Assembly (NCBI GenBank): GCA_964030785.1
Contig: OZ034970.1
Span: 1,809,411-1,873,410, forward strand
Length of the DNA: 64,000 bases
Reading direction: 5' to 3'
Origin: Siderastrea siderea
Taxonomy: Eukaryota > Cnidaria > Anthozoa > Scleractinia > Rhizangiidae
Positions 23,925-38,900 of the stretch are shown piece after piece. A model generated the notes under the pieces. The model saw only the letters and a list, made by a program, of their open reading frames with translations. It was not told the DNA's origin and made no database searches. Position 1 is the first letter of the stretch; each line of letters begins with the position of its first letter. The position numbers and the translations under genes were made by a program.

Positions 23925-26900
23925 CAGTCAGTCAGTCATCAGTGAGTCAGTCAGTCAGTCAGTAACTTTATTTAGGTGGAGTGGACCATTCAGTAATTAG
24001 GCAATAAGGTATCCAGAGAATAGTTTAAAAAATGCATGTGGAGGTGATGTCATTTTGCAAGCAATAGTTTCTATACACAAGGGGAGCGTTGCAGAGACAC
24101 CGCTTTTACGCAAGCATTTAAAAAAAAAACTTTTTCTACAGAACGTTTAGCCAGAATGGAATTGTATTCACTCAACTGAGTTTAAGGTCATTGCCCTGTA
24201 TTGCATTGCGCATCCTTACTGCGCACGATTTGTTGCGTCATTAGCGCGCGCTCACAGCGCACGCACGTCCAGGGACTAATAGATTTCCTATGAAGCTAAG
24301 CTCGCCAGAGAAAAGAAAGGTCATTTACTCTTAACCAAGCATGGTGACCTATCTTTTTTTCCACTTATTTCTGACCTACCGTTCATTCTCTTTTGTTCAA
24401 AGAAAAAAACACATGTTCGAAAAAAAAATTATTCCCAGAAACGCGTTACTCATGGAGATGAAAACACGACCTCGAGAACACGCACGTGAGGAAGGTCTTA
24501 AGTCAAGTTCGTCTGATGCTTCGAGCATCTGCCATAAAACATCTAGTAAATTGTTCCTTGTTATCGATATTTCACATCTAGTACATTGTTTCAAGATTTG
24601 CTTTAATTATGTGCTTCCTGTTCCTATGGAAAGTAGCGTAAACTGATCAAATACACATGTGTTTGTTAGGCGAAATTGTATGGAATTATGGGGTAACTTG
24701 AGACGATGATATCTCGTAAATGGACATAGGGACTTATTCTTCTTATTTTATATTTCAAAACATTGCATGACAGATAACAACTTGTGAAAGTTTGACAAAA
24801 ATCGTATGTTAAATTTCATTTCGGGGGAATGACCTTAAGTTTTAAAGACAAATGTTATACAATGGGTTTTGCAAACCTTATTGGAAACTTTAAGAGAGAG
24901 CAAAAGGTTGTAAGGTTAAAAAAGTTGTTCACAAGTTAATGTGTCGTTGGGTCTTGTGCACGCTCTTGTATTTTAAGACGGTCAAGTAGGTGCATAATAG
25001 TTATTGGATGAGGTTAAGCGCGAATTCTCAAGGCCTTGATAATTCTGGTTTTTTTGCTCAACCTCATCCAATAAATGTTAGTTAGTACTTATCGTGGGTT
25101 AGATGCTGGTCCATTGCAAAGTTCTATTCCCTCCACCCTACCAGTGAATCCCTCCAATATTCTATCCCGATGTCTGCCAATACGGATACAAAACTCCTGA
25201 CATTAGTTTATGTAGCCAGGACTACGTATTCATTATTTTTATTAAAGAATTAATCTTTTAAGGAGAAGTAAATGCTGATAAACAGAGTAATTATATATTT
25301 TTTCATATTTCAGGAACTTTCGTGTCTAATAGAAAGATTACACCCCATGGAAGTTTACAGTGTGACGGTAATAATAACGACGATAAAGTTTAAATATTAG
25401 TTTTATTAATTACTAATTCATTCATTGTTGGATGTTTGTTATGAGTAAAGCATACTGTTTAGGTAGTATATGAATCGCCAGTGACATGATGCCGTTTACA
25501 GAATAAAATTTTTTCCTGGTGGTCTACAGATCTCACGGAAATCAAGTGCTCACGACAATATAACGCCAAGCATTTGATTTTTTTTACTTACAGATAAAAT
25601 ACAGTTTTGGTTATTTCAGTATCTTCGTTTTTATTTCTGTACTAAACTGTGAAACAATTAAGCCGAATTAAAAAAACTGGAACAAACCAAACATAAAAAT
25701 TGAAGAATTTGCATTGAATATGGTGGATTTGCCAATTTGTAAATTTATTGCCCGTTAACCTTCGTCATCTGGACATAAAATCGTCGCTCTTTTTTTCTTC
25801 AACAACAACAACAAATTGTTTCTATAGCGCCGTTCTTTGCTTCCAGTCCCAGAAACTATCAATTAAAACAACCCAGTATTATAGCGTGTACAATAATACA
25901 GTACAAAACAATAGTTTATTTATCCACGTAACACCTAGGAGCTTACAAAAACTCGTTAAAACGTGTACGTGCACAATAAGTTGTACTATATACAAACAAA
26001 CAAACAAACAATAAAACTATAATACATTGGCTCTTTTTAAAATAACAAACTAACTACCCCTCCCAAAAGTGTATATACCCTTGAAATGATGTATATGTAG
26101 ATATAAACAAAAAAAGTTAAATATATAAATAAATCATACGTCTGAGAATACTAGAACAATTAATCTCACACGGCTTTTTTAAACTCGTCGATTCCTTCAA
26201 CCTCCCTTATTTTTAAATAATTGGCCTTTCTGTGACTGAATCTTCTATCATTTATTTAAAATATATTTAACTTTTTATTATTTGTTCAAATTAATACGAG
26301 CCCGTCAAAATAAACTAAAGCTTAAAGGGGCAGCATGACGAGGATTTCGCTCGCGTTTGACCCCACTGAAAAGGCAATAGTCACATTAACATATATGAAA
26401 GCCTAAAAATATTAGTCATTTTCTTGTTCAGACACCATACTAATTCAGTGAAGCTATTACTAAGTGTCTTTGGCCACGCATGGCCAAGATGGAAGTGGAT
26501 TACCACTTGAAAACGTCCGGCGAACGTTTTCAAATTCTGCGCTTGTACCTTGCAAAACTGAAAATCTTTGAAAACTTATATGGTTTGCATTCCTTGCAAA
26601 ATTCACTTGATATCTCCCTCTTGATGTTCCAGGAGCATTTTGTGTGTGAGTGAAGGCATTTAATCTCAATTTCAGCGAAGTTTTGACGAAACGCGAGGAA
26701 AATCCTCGTGACACTGCCCCTTTAAACACGCATCAAGCAACGCTTCAAATGTCGCTTGATTTAAAATCTGGAAAAGGTATCCCTAAATTCTCAATACAAT
26801 ATGCCTAATTATTGTTAATACCTCTTTGCTAAAATACGTCGCATTAACATTGTTTTGTTTCTTATCCTATGACAGATTTTACCAACGTTCTTTAATAAAG

Positions 26901-29900
26901 CACCGTCTGGCAGTTTTAAGAACTTTACAATACGCACTCCAGGTAAGAACAATTGTTCAGCGTATAAAATGATGCAAAGGGTCAGAGTAGTGAGAATGCT
27001 TTAAACTACCACATCCCTCGCAGAGATTTCATTCCCCCTGGATCGGACTCTTACTAGGACGAGGGATGGTTATTAACCATGGTACAAGGCAGGGTTGATA
27101 GATCCCCCTTCCCTGGGTTTTTGCTCTGTTACAACATTTTGAAAAGATTTTACCTTCGGTGGACACGAGATGAGGTAAATATTATGGATTGCAGCGCTGC
27201 TGGGTCTGTGACCAAGATCGGCCGCCATCTTAGATTTTACTGACAATTAAAATTATCCAAAGGCGAAAATTGAAACGTTTCGATGGCAGACATGTAGAAT
27301 GTGAATCTCAATCTTCAGAGTCTTGTCGTGCCGCCTATTCGGCAGATTGTTTCACAGTTTTAGACTCTGCGGCTACAAGGTATCAAGTCAAGCTAAAGGA
27401 ATCAATGTATTTTAAATTAGAAAAGCCTGACCTGAATCAAAAGGTGAAACATAATATATAGATTTAGCCAAGCCTAAAAGCGGAGCCCCCCTTTTTGTTT
27501 TGTTTTTTTGTTTTGTTTTTGCTGGCAGTTATTAATTTGTGAAAATACTCTCATCCAAGTCGTTTTATTAAAAGAACAAAAACAAAGAAAAAAAAAAAGA
27601 AAAAATTCTTGCTCCCGCTGAGTGTCAAACCCGGCTCGTCGGCGTGAAATGCCGGTAACTAGTCCACTAGGCCATGGGCGTTTGACGTTGTTTTCATAGT
27701 TAATTTTAGTACTTATTTCTTTCTTCGTGACAAGCTGCCTATCAGCATAAAAATGCTGGTGTTTTTCCTGGCAAAATGTGTTCGAAACGCCATAAAAACC
27801 ATGGTTGTGGACAGAAAAAACCAAAAAGCACTAGCTCTGCTATATTTGGCGTCGAAACCGCTGCGAAAAGCTGCGAACTCAAGCGGTGTGCCGACCGAGT
27901 TTGAACAGAACCGACGAGGCAAATTTGAACTTTTTGCCTGAACTTTATCGCCGAATTTCTTTCGCCTAGATTGAACTTTTCCCCTTCCACCAAAAAGAAA
28001 TCTGAGTGTTCTTTTGAACTTTTTTTTCGACTAACAAATTTGTTTTTGACTTTTGTTGTCTTTGCTTGTTTTGCTACAACACGGGTCAACATGCGATTTC
28101 GCCCCGAAAACACACGGGATTCAGCACAGGGTTCTATCCAGTGTAGGAAGTGTATTGGTATCCCTGTGGTGCGGACGGACGGACGTACGGATGTACGGAC
28201 GGACGGTCACGTGACTACTACGTCACTACCAAAATTTTTTGGCTTGATAGATTACCAAATTTCCTTAGCAATGGAGCTCCGCTGACGCGCTAGCGCGCTG
28301 GCTCCGCTATTAATTTGACGCTTTCTCTGTAGGCACCTGGACCTGATGCCGTTTTGGTCAGGTGCACGTGCACTTTCCTTGCATACGGTGAAATTTGAAT
28401 TAACCAATCAGCATTCAGTAGGCGGGAAAAACTGTGGTGTCCTGACCTCACGCAGATTTTGTGCTCTTCGCTTCCATTTCTGCGTGATCAGCGAAGTTTA
28501 TACTGTGGAAGTGCGGTTTGATTTCAGCGTTTTCTTCACAGCATCCGCTTTCCTTACTTCAGTTTATTAAAAGTCACATCTGTTTGCAATTATATGGACT
28601 GGATGAGCAACCAGGGTCGATTCAAAACTTTTTTCTGCGGCGAGAGACTTCGCTAACTGGACTTGAATGCGAAGGAGGTGGTAAAAGTTTTCCTCTTGTC
28701 CTACTGAATATTATTGACTGAGGGAGTCAAACTTCACCTCCCTTTCATTCTCAGCTTGGCCTCGTTTATCACATGGATGTCCGCTAACTGAGCAGCTCTG
28801 AGCAGCGTCTGGTACAATCCGTCTTCTGTCCTTGTAAAGATCTTCGGTCACGTCATATTTGTTTTCATGTTGTACTTCATGTCTGGTTTTAATTCACACC
28901 AACTTCGAGCTGTGCCTACAGCTGTGATTGCCTGCTGTCAAAATCGTCGTTGCATCTCAACGAGATTGGTCTTATCGGTTAGGGAAAAAAGGTTCTGTTC
29001 ATCAGATCAGAGATACATCATGAATGTTTGACAAATTTGATCTACAGTCGTTGTATGGTTGGACTACACAGCCGATTCTTCAAACTGGAAATAGGCAAGT
29101 TTGTGCAATTTTCCACATACCGGGAGACGAATGAAAAGGCCTTTTTGGAATTTGGAGCTTTCTTATGTCATCGATCGTAACAGCAAAAAGCTCGTAGTCA
29201 AAAGCCGCAGAAAATTAACTCTTCTTCTCAAAAGGTAAAACTGACCTGAAATTCAGGCCAAGCGAAAACAACATGCGGACCGCTGTGGAAACGACACTTT
29301 CGCTTGCTTTATTCACCACGGAAAGTAAAAATAATTATTAGTTAACCCGTCTTTCTAAGTGAATAATTCACTTGACTAACTTGGATTGGAACGGTTATTG
29401 CAGGAACAATGTTTATTTAGGCAAATATTGATGTCTATTTTTTTCTCGCTTCAATTTCCAGACCAGGTGCTTTACAACTTGCAACTGATCAATCGACTTT
29501 TACAGACAGAGAGCAAAGAGAGGAAAATGTGTAATTTCTCACGAAATTTCAAGAAGATTTAAATTGTTATAGTTAAAAGGAACAAATTTGAGAACAACTC
29601 TAGGATTCAGGCAAGAGGAGTTTATTCAAAATGGAGAAATGAAAGTAACTTTAAAACAGCAAAATGCAGATCACAACGGTCCTGCATCAGTCCGCAGTAC
29701 CGCGAGAGATTTGGAAATATAAAACTTTGCGTTACGTCAGATTCGTTGCAAAAAGGAAAAACCGATAACTACAGGCGACTCTAAGAGATGAAGTTGTTCT
29801 TCAGAAACCAGTTAACAAATTTATGATACGGCTGTTTAGTATAAGCTTATTTCTTGAGTTGTAGTTGCATTAAGCTATGTAACGTGCCTTTCGAAACTTG

Positions 29901-32900
29901 GGCGGCTTAAATCAGAAAATGGGAGAGTGTGATAATTTTTTCTTTCTCAACAAGCACTCGTAACGCCATTCAACTTGTAAAGATGCTAATGTCACCTCAA
30001 CTTCTGTTTTCCAGATCATGCAAAACCGCAAAATTCTTACTGGAATTAGCTGTTTTGTAGCTCTCGTGATGGCGTTGTTGTTTCTCTGAATTTGATCCCA
30101 GTGGGAAGTAGAGCAGCTCGAGTCAACTCTTCTGATGTAATGAATAAATTCTGGTGTAGTGTTACGGTTTTAGTCATCGTCTTGTTGCTCTTCATACCCT
30201 TTAAACAATACACACTTTTAATCCAACACAAGCAACACAAAACAAACGCCAGCGGCTTCGGTCTTCGTACTAGTTTTTACCTTTGTTGCAAGCGCACAAA
30301 CCCCTTAATGCAAAAGTGTAGGAGTAGAACAACAGGAAAGTCGCCAGAAACTCTTGCTTTTGCTTACAAACCGCAAAATATTGGAGTTTTCAGTTGTAGC
30401 ATTCTGAACCGTAACCGGAAACGAGAACCCAGTGCATCGTGCATTTCGCAAAACACCTACACAGTCCTACACAGTACAGGACACCACAGTTTTGACTGCC
30501 GCTCGTACCGCGGGCGCAGTTGCCGTATGCAAGGTTGTAATTCCGTTTAAATTTTAGCGGAGCCAGCGCGCTAGCGCGTCAGCGGAGCTCCATTGCTGAG
30601 GAAATTTGGTAATCTATCAAGCCAAAAAATTTTGGTAGTGACGTAGTAGTCACGTGACCGTCCGTCCGAACGTCCGTCCGTCCGTACATCCGTACGTCCG
30701 TCCGTCCGCACCACAGGCCTACCAATACACTTCCTACACTGGATATAACCCTGTGCTGAATCCCGTGTGTTTTCGGCGCGAAATCGCATGTTGACCCGCG
30801 TTGTAGCAAAACAAGCAAAGACAACAAAAGTCAAAAACAAATTTGTTAGTGGAAAAAAAAGTTCAAAAGAACACTCAGTTGTCTTTTTGGTGGAAGGGGA
30901 AAAGTTCAATCTAGGCGAAAGAAATTCGGCGATAAAGTTCAGGCAAAAAGTTCAAATTTGCCTCGTCGGTTCTGTTCAAACTCGGTCGGCACACCGCTTG
31001 AGTTCGCAGCTTTTCGCAGCGGTTTCGACGCCAGATATAGCAGAGCTAGTGCTTTTTGGTTTTTTCTGTCCACAACCATGGTTTTTACGGCGTTTCGAAT
31101 ACATTTTGCCAGGAAAAACACCAGCATTTTCATGCTGATAGGCAGCTTGTCACGAAGAAAGAAATAAGTATTAAAATTAAATGCTGAAACAATGTCTAAC
31201 GCCCGTGGCCTAGTAGTTTAGTTTCCGGCACCTCAGGCCGACGAGCCGGGTTCGACACTCAACGGGAGCAAGAATTTTTTTCTTTGTTTTTTTTTTTTTT
31301 AATAAATCGACTTGGATGAGAGTATTTTCACAAATTAATAACTGCCAGCAAAAACAAAACAAAAGCAAAAAACAGACAAAACAAAAAGGGGGGCTCCGCT
31401 TTTAGGCTTGGCTAAATCTATATATTAGATCAAATGTATCGTGTGCTTTGTAACGTAACGTATGCATTGTAACTCTAACGCTACTTGATTCAGCACTTCT
31501 ATAAACAACCGTTTCACTGACGATGACGGAAGTTATCGTTGAAACATGTTTGTAGAATTAAAAAAAGGTCATGTTATTTCAACATTGTTGCTGTTGTTTC
31601 GACCATTTGAATCGCAATCTCAATCTCCTACTCGCTCTCTGATCTGAAGGTCTTTAAGTTTGACTTGACCTAAAGTTCAAACTCCTCAAATCCGAGTCCT
31701 CTACCTCTACAATTTTCTGCTGTTGCAAATCTTATGGTTCCTCTCCAGTATTCAGTACAAACCCAAAAGAGCAACATCTGGACATGCCGTGTCATGCTTC
31801 ACTAGCGAACCTGACATGAGTAAGCATGGCATCGCCCAGAATGCTATTGTCTTTTGCGACATGTGCTTACAGCGCCTGATTTTAGGACGCGCGGCATAAT
31901 AATTTGCATGTTCAGAACAAGTCGGCTGTGATTGGTCAGAAGACCTTGCCTTTGGGAGTGCCTCGAGTCTCTTCGCGATTCCACTGCTGTCAATCAAACG
32001 GTTGGAAGTGTGAAGCAAATTTCAAGGTGCGAGAAAGTGAACAATTGGGCCCTAATTAGGCCGCGCTCTCTATTCAAACCTTTTGAATAGAGAGATTCGT
32101 CAAAGAGTTCGCGAGCAAATTTTATCATGGACTGTCTAAACGTTATCTGAAATAGTTTATGCAAACCAAGCGGTCTTAAAGCGGCTGAGGCCAGCGCGAA
32201 GCATTACCTGCCCGCCACGAGAGAAGCGCCAAAAATTATTTCTCGCGCTTTGCAGGAATTGCCTTCGCAAAAAAACCCCGGGCTGTCGGTATGTGTGTTG
32301 ACTTGCGAGCTTGAGGCGCGAAAGGTTGGCCTCGCGCAAATTAAAAGGGCCAAAACTTTGACTCACGCTTTGCAATAAATCATTTGCCCTGTTTGTCTAC
32401 AGGCCTGTTTGTGTCTAGCGAGCTTCATCGCGCTTCATGAATCAGTTCAGCGCGAAGAATTAAACCACGTGCGACTAGACCGGTGCGCGACAAATTTTGA
32501 CGTGCGTCACTTTATGACTTTACAAGCGGATCGCGGTTATTGGAAATTACGCTCGCTCCCTTAGCACCGCTTAACTGAAGTCCTGAGGACTTCAGTTTAC
32601 CAAAATAATCTTATCAATGCAGGAAGACAAAGAGAAAAGTGAAATAAACACGCTTCTATACATGGTCAATATGTGCGAGGTGTTCGTTAAGCTGTTTATG
32701 ATCGCAGTTATCGTGGAGACGTAACATCTGCGTAACATACAGCGATCGCGAAAACACGTGTGTGTGTCTTTTTTTTTTGGAATTTTTTTTTTTGCGGAAT
32801 TCTGGTGTTATTATCAGTTTCTCACACTTTACTGACTCACACCGCAATACAATGCTTAATTACAATGGCTTGCGCTCTATTGTTTATGGAGGCGGAGTTA

Positions 32901-35900
32901 TGAATTCATTAGAACACTCGCGGGAAGTTTAAAAGTGGTCAAATCAACTCCCGTGGGGGGCTCTGTGGGACGTATTTGCATATAAGTTCAGTTTTGCGGG
33001 AGTTGGTTTCAGAAAAGCTGAAATCGATAATACTTCCAACTGTCAGATTTGCGCGAAAACTCGGCAAGTGAGTCTATAAATGTCAAGCATAAATAGCCAT
33101 ATGAACGCAAACTTGCTTACATCTTATTTCTCGAGATTTTCAATCTAAAAGTGTCGGTCCCCTACAGACGGAGAGTAAAAATAGCTACATTTGAGGTCGA
33201 AAACGAGAATGCTTCCCAAACAGCTACACACCTCAAAACAGTCGCATTTGCTTTATTAACATCCCTTCTACAAAAGCCATATGAACGCTAACCAGTAAAC
33301 TTAACCGTTTTCCCGTAAAATTAAAACTTCCGAGTGGTGCTGACCGGTTTTGCCCAACTTTCTTTGTTATTTTGTGTACTTTCGCTAACGAGCTTTCAAA
33401 TGTTCGCGCGAGAAAGGGCGTAAAAGTCCCGGATGTGTCGCGGCATTCTGGGAGATGGTTTGTGTAATTAATATCCACGTATTTTATCCTTTAGCTATTG
33501 CACTTGCAGATTTGCAAGAGTAACATGTATGATTATGAATCACTATTTTCTTGCTTTGACAGATTTTAAACCCGCTCAAGTAACCGTGCGCAATTTGAAG
33601 CTCGGCGAATTCATCTTTTCACCTCAAACCGGGACATTTCAATTGAATGTTACCTGGGAGAAGCCTTCGTTTAACTACAGTAAAATATCAGCGTATGCGC
33701 TTTCATATCAGGTGGATGAAGAAAGCCTGGTTTCGAAAAGTACGGTAAGGAACGAATCAGTTACACAAAAATCCATCCATCCGTCCATCCATTCACCCAC
33801 CTACCCACCCACACGCCTACCCAGCCACCGTACCCTCCCTTCCATCAATTTGTCCATCCATTCGTCTGTCCATCAGTCCATCCCGTCCGTCCGTCCGTCC
33901 GTCCATCCATCCATCCATCCATCAATCCATTCATCCATCCATCCGTCCATCCATCCTTCCATTTAGTTATCCACCCATACTCCCATCCATGTCCGTCCGT
34001 CCCCTCCCTCCATCTACTCATCCGTCCATTCTATTGTCTGTTCTATTCTTCGTTCTATCGTTCGTTCTATCATTCGCTCCTTCATCCAATTTTATATTTG
34101 TCTAAATCAGTTCTCTTCCTTAGCCATTTTAATTATAACAGGTAACTTAAAGTGCACCTAACTCCAAAATATTTTTTTCGCTAAAATAACTCTTTGCACC
34201 TGTTCGAAAAGCATTGCGCCTTTTTTATGAAACCCCCCTCAGTCTTGACTTTTTATAGGCTGTAAAAGTTACGAAATCTTGCCATCATCTGTTACACGAC
34301 CGCACTAGTGAGGGGCATGGGTCTATTCCTGATTTGACATCACAAATTTGTTTGCATCTCCTTAAGTCTTTGTAAACAAGCATGCAAAGCAGTTCGTGAC
34401 GTCAAATCAGGAATAGACCCATGCCCCTTCTGACTCGGTCGTGCGACAAATGATGCTTAGTTTTTCGTAAGTTTTGAAGCCCGTAAAAAAGTCAAAAACT
34501 GCAAAAAGGGCGAAATGTTTTTAAAATAGGTGCAAAGCTTTATATTAGCGTAAAAAATATTTTAGGGTTAGGTGCACTTTAAAATTTCCATGTCGATCAC
34601 ACCTTAAAATCCAAAACGTAGCACTTTACCAACCTTGCTAATATCCAATAAATACTGTTTATATGTCCGTTATCCTTATGTACTTCTTGCCTTGCTTTTT
34701 TGCTGCAGAATGAAACGTCCTTTAGCATTTTTGGAATCTTACATGGCCAGCCTGTTGCGTTTAATGTAAGTAAAAAGTCTAAATAAGTAAGCCTCTTACA
34801 TATAATGTTTCATACTAAACTTACATCTACACGATTCTCGGTTACTTTCGTTAAAAACGGGTTTTAGTTTCTCAAAATATTAAAAGAAAGGTCAGAAATG
34901 TTGTATCAGGTCGCGAGGACGAAATTACACAAATTGTCAATGTCGCCTCGTGTGAACTGTTCAAGCGACTTGTCCCCGCGACAAAATAAATAATAAACCA
35001 ATGGGAAAACGTCATTTATTCACATATAAGTCCTTAAAGGCGTACTGATCTTCCTTCTGTGTTGGAGGACGGATTATGTTTTCCAGCTCAATGTACTTGT
35101 GATAAGGCGTCCTTGTGTATTCTGAAAATCCGGGGGTATGTATCTTCCATTGTCAACTCTTTAACAAAGTGTAATAAGCACTTTTTTTATCGATAACCAC
35201 TGTCGTGTCCATCGTTTTTGTCAACATATTCACACATATCTTCATCAGGCATCATCATTAACAGAACCAAGAGCTTGTTTTTCTTTGCCACGGTGGCCGC
35301 AATCTTTTTTCTTATTAAACTGAAACTAGTTGCCAGACATCCTCATCGCTGACAGGTCGCTGCGATAAATCGTCTCTTGTGTACTAGATAGACATCTTGT
35401 CGCAGCGACACGTCGCCCAAGCAGTGCACAAGAAGGGGCTTACTTCAGCGCCCCCTCCCTGCGACTAATGTCGCCCTAGTATGTCCCGACCTTTAAAACT
35501 TTAAGCCCCGTCATTATTATTCAAATTCTCCTTACTGGTCTCCATATATTTCATTGACTACTAATTGGGAGAACTTGTCAAGACATCAAGACATTTCATC
35601 CTTGGTGATCATTTCCCCAATTCTCATGACCTGTATGTGTTATAATGCACTGATATGATGAGGAGAAGTTTGATGCTCATCACTATTGGGGCTTAAAGCG
35701 TTAAGAGAAATACGCCATATTAGATCTGCGAACGCAAATATCAGGCAGCGGATTCTAGGAGTATGCGCTGTCAGATTTTCCAGTGATTTGTTTGGTTCTT
35801 TTGCCAATCTCATATAGAATGTAAGTAGTATAACCTGTCTTAGAAAACGCACATTTTGAAAAGGTGTAGAGTTGTTTCTTAACAATAGGCTATTGTTGAA

Positions 35901-38900
35901 ATAACAACAGGCTATCGTTAATAACAATGCTCAGGATATATCTAAACTTAGGGGGGAGGGGTTGTGAATCCAGCACCAGATGTCCTTCAATAATCCCCCA
36001 AGTTACTGGCCAGTTTAATTGAAATCTTAGTTTCAAAATTCAGTGATTTGTCCTCAAAAATTATTAAAAAATAACCTCTAACCATTTTGCTCTTTAATGT
36101 ATACTTTTGTTGTTGTATGTTCTTAGGTGACACCAAAGTATGTACACAGATGGATCACCGGAGCGAGGGATCGTAAAACAGACGCGGCTCCTGGTTAGTA
36201 AAAGGTGTATTCCAAAATCCCCTTCAAGGAACTATCCAAATATTCCCCAACGTGGTCCCAATCATTGTTTCTTTCTTTTTCATGAAAAAGGCTGTCTAAA
36301 AGGGAAATTGCAAACGTAGAGGCTGGCTTCTAGGATTTAATCTGTTGCGCTGGGGAATAAAGTCCAGACCCCACTCCCATCAAAAGTACATAACCTGCAA
36401 GCCAACTGTCTTCTTATTCTTGTCTGCTATTTTCCTTTACATTTCTTGCTATGATTTGTTGTTTATTTCTTCGATTTCTGTGCATGATTTCATCACTTTA
36501 AAGAATTTGTAACGCATTTTTATTTCGATTTTAATTATTTTTAGATGTTTTATTGTTTGTTTGTTTGCCTGTTTGTTTTTGCAGCTCCTATCGCTGATGA
36601 AGTAATCGTGCGTAATTTGCTGTTCACGTTCTCACTTCACACAAGAAAATTTGACTTGAATGTCTCCTGGGAAAAACCATCCTTTAACTATAGTAAAGTT
36701 GCAACTTATTCCCTCAAATATCGTATGGATAATGGCAGTGACCATGATTTTATTGCCCAAACGGTAAGCCTGTGGTTTAACTGTAACATTTCTTACTTTA
36801 AGCTACCTCATAACTGTAAAGACTCTTCACACTACCGTAATCTGTGTTAGCCGAGTTATTGAATTATAAATTTTGCGCGCAGTTGACGCAGACATTTTCA
36901 GTGAGGAACAAGAACCAAATAACTACAGAATGAAGGAACATACATTACATTTTCTTTGCGTGAAAACGAGGCTATACTAGGTTCTCTCCCAGATCTCCCA
37001 GGTAAGGATGGCACCTACGGATCACATATCCAAATTGACTACGAATCAATAAGAGAATGACAAGGAAAAAACAAAAATGGAAAAATACTGAGACATCAAA
37101 ATCTGTCCTTTGAAAATTTAGTTTTTAAAAAATGCAAATCAAAATGCGTTTTCCGGTTTTTCTACCTTGGAAAACTGTCATCTGAAGTTTTCAACAAATA
37201 ACTATATATTGCAAACGTCAAAGCACGATAAAGTAATCGTTGTTAAGCCCGCAGCTATCTAAATAGTTTTTGCATCATGTTTTTACTTATTTTGTTTTTA
37301 TTATTATGATGACCCTCTTTAACAACGTTATCTTTATTTCTTACAGAACAAGACGTACCTCATGATACATGGGATAGCACACGGGGAATCTGTGGAAGTT
37401 AAAGTAAGCATTTGAGGGTTGAGACAAACTCTCTTTATCAACTTGTCTCACAAAGTCAGTTTTAAGCCCTCTTCTCTCTCTCCCCCCCCCCCCCACCCAC
37501 CCTCACCTAGGAATGCTATTCCATCCAAGATAACAAACTTCCTCTTCATAAGCCGCCCTAAACGCAACCACTTTCACACAAAATGCTCTAAGATTTGTCT
37601 GACAGTTAACGGTGATCATTTGCTGTGCTGGAAAGTGTTGGTGTGGAGACACGGGCACGGGGGTAAAAGGAAGGAGTCCACAGGATTCGGGAAAAGAGAA
37701 GGTAGGAGCTCGAGGCGGGGGTCATAACAATAAATTAAAGAGATTAAAGAGTACAGGGGGTTGGACGTTCGGATACCTCCTTCCCTTGCCCCACTAGAAA
37801 GGGACGTGGATGTGAAAAGAGGGTGACTTGTCCCCGGAAACAACGTGAGTGCTATGGACAACTACAATCGCTGATACATAGGACATATAGCTAGACCAGA
37901 CAGTACCTTCAAAAGATAACTACAGTAGAGGATTCATATAGCACAGATTCCATGGTTGTAGATTGTGACTGTGTGAATAACGTGACTAACAGTACGTGAA
38001 TGATAATCTTCCAGATAACTCCTCACTTTGTAAACAGAAGGATCGTCGGCACAGAGGCCAAGGAAAACAATAAAGCACCTGGTCAGTGAAACCTGCTGAA
38101 TTAGTTCTTTAATTTTGGAGACTTGAACAAGGATGTCAAAGGGGGTCCAGCGTCCTCGTTTGTTCCCAAAATCATACCACGTGAAGTTACTCCAAGAAAT
38201 TTCTTTCAAGTTTTGATATTCATGTGCTAATGAATGCAATTTTGTTTAAGTCCGGTTACAGAATTATGATATATGATGCATGATGTTATTTCATTAAATA
38301 TAGTTTTTTACTTTTTAATATAATATAATATAATATAATATAATATAATATAATATAATATAATATAATATAATATAATATAATATAATATAATATAATA
38401 TAATATAATATAATATAATATAATATAATATAATATAATAGTATGGTATGGTATGGTACGGTATGGTATGGTATCGTATAGTATAAGGTAATGTAATGTT
38501 ATGTAGTTAATGATCCCTGATTCTCCTTGCTGAGGTCTTACTATGTGTTTTCCTTATTCTGAGACCCGTCACTATTCCATCAACCATCGTTTTTATTTTA
38601 TTTTCTTTCAAGTACCCGACATCGACGAGGTCAAAGTACAGAATCTTCAGGCAGGACGTTTTGTTGAAGATAAAGAAAACAACACATTTGCTGTCAATTT
38701 TAAGTGGGACCCTCCATCTTTTCAATTGAGAGACATTCTTTCTTATAATCTGTCTTTTGAGTTATCCGGCTACGAACGTGATCAATTTCGTTGCCTTGGT
38801 GCATTCAAGAAAGGGTCTGAATGCAAAATATCTGGTCTTGTGAGTATGGAAATAAATTTTTATGTCATTGTTATTGTTGTTGTGGTTGGTCAGTAATCCT

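Noticed and set aside
30092..30550. 152-residue ORF with a hydrophobic segment in the foldback element centre
   Set aside because: No transposase or known domain. Its end runs into the inverted arm. Probably chance.
27742..31138. Conserved 123-residue protein in both arms of the foldback element
   Set aside because: Identity follows from the arms being inverted copies. No domain is recognised and composition is not protein-like.
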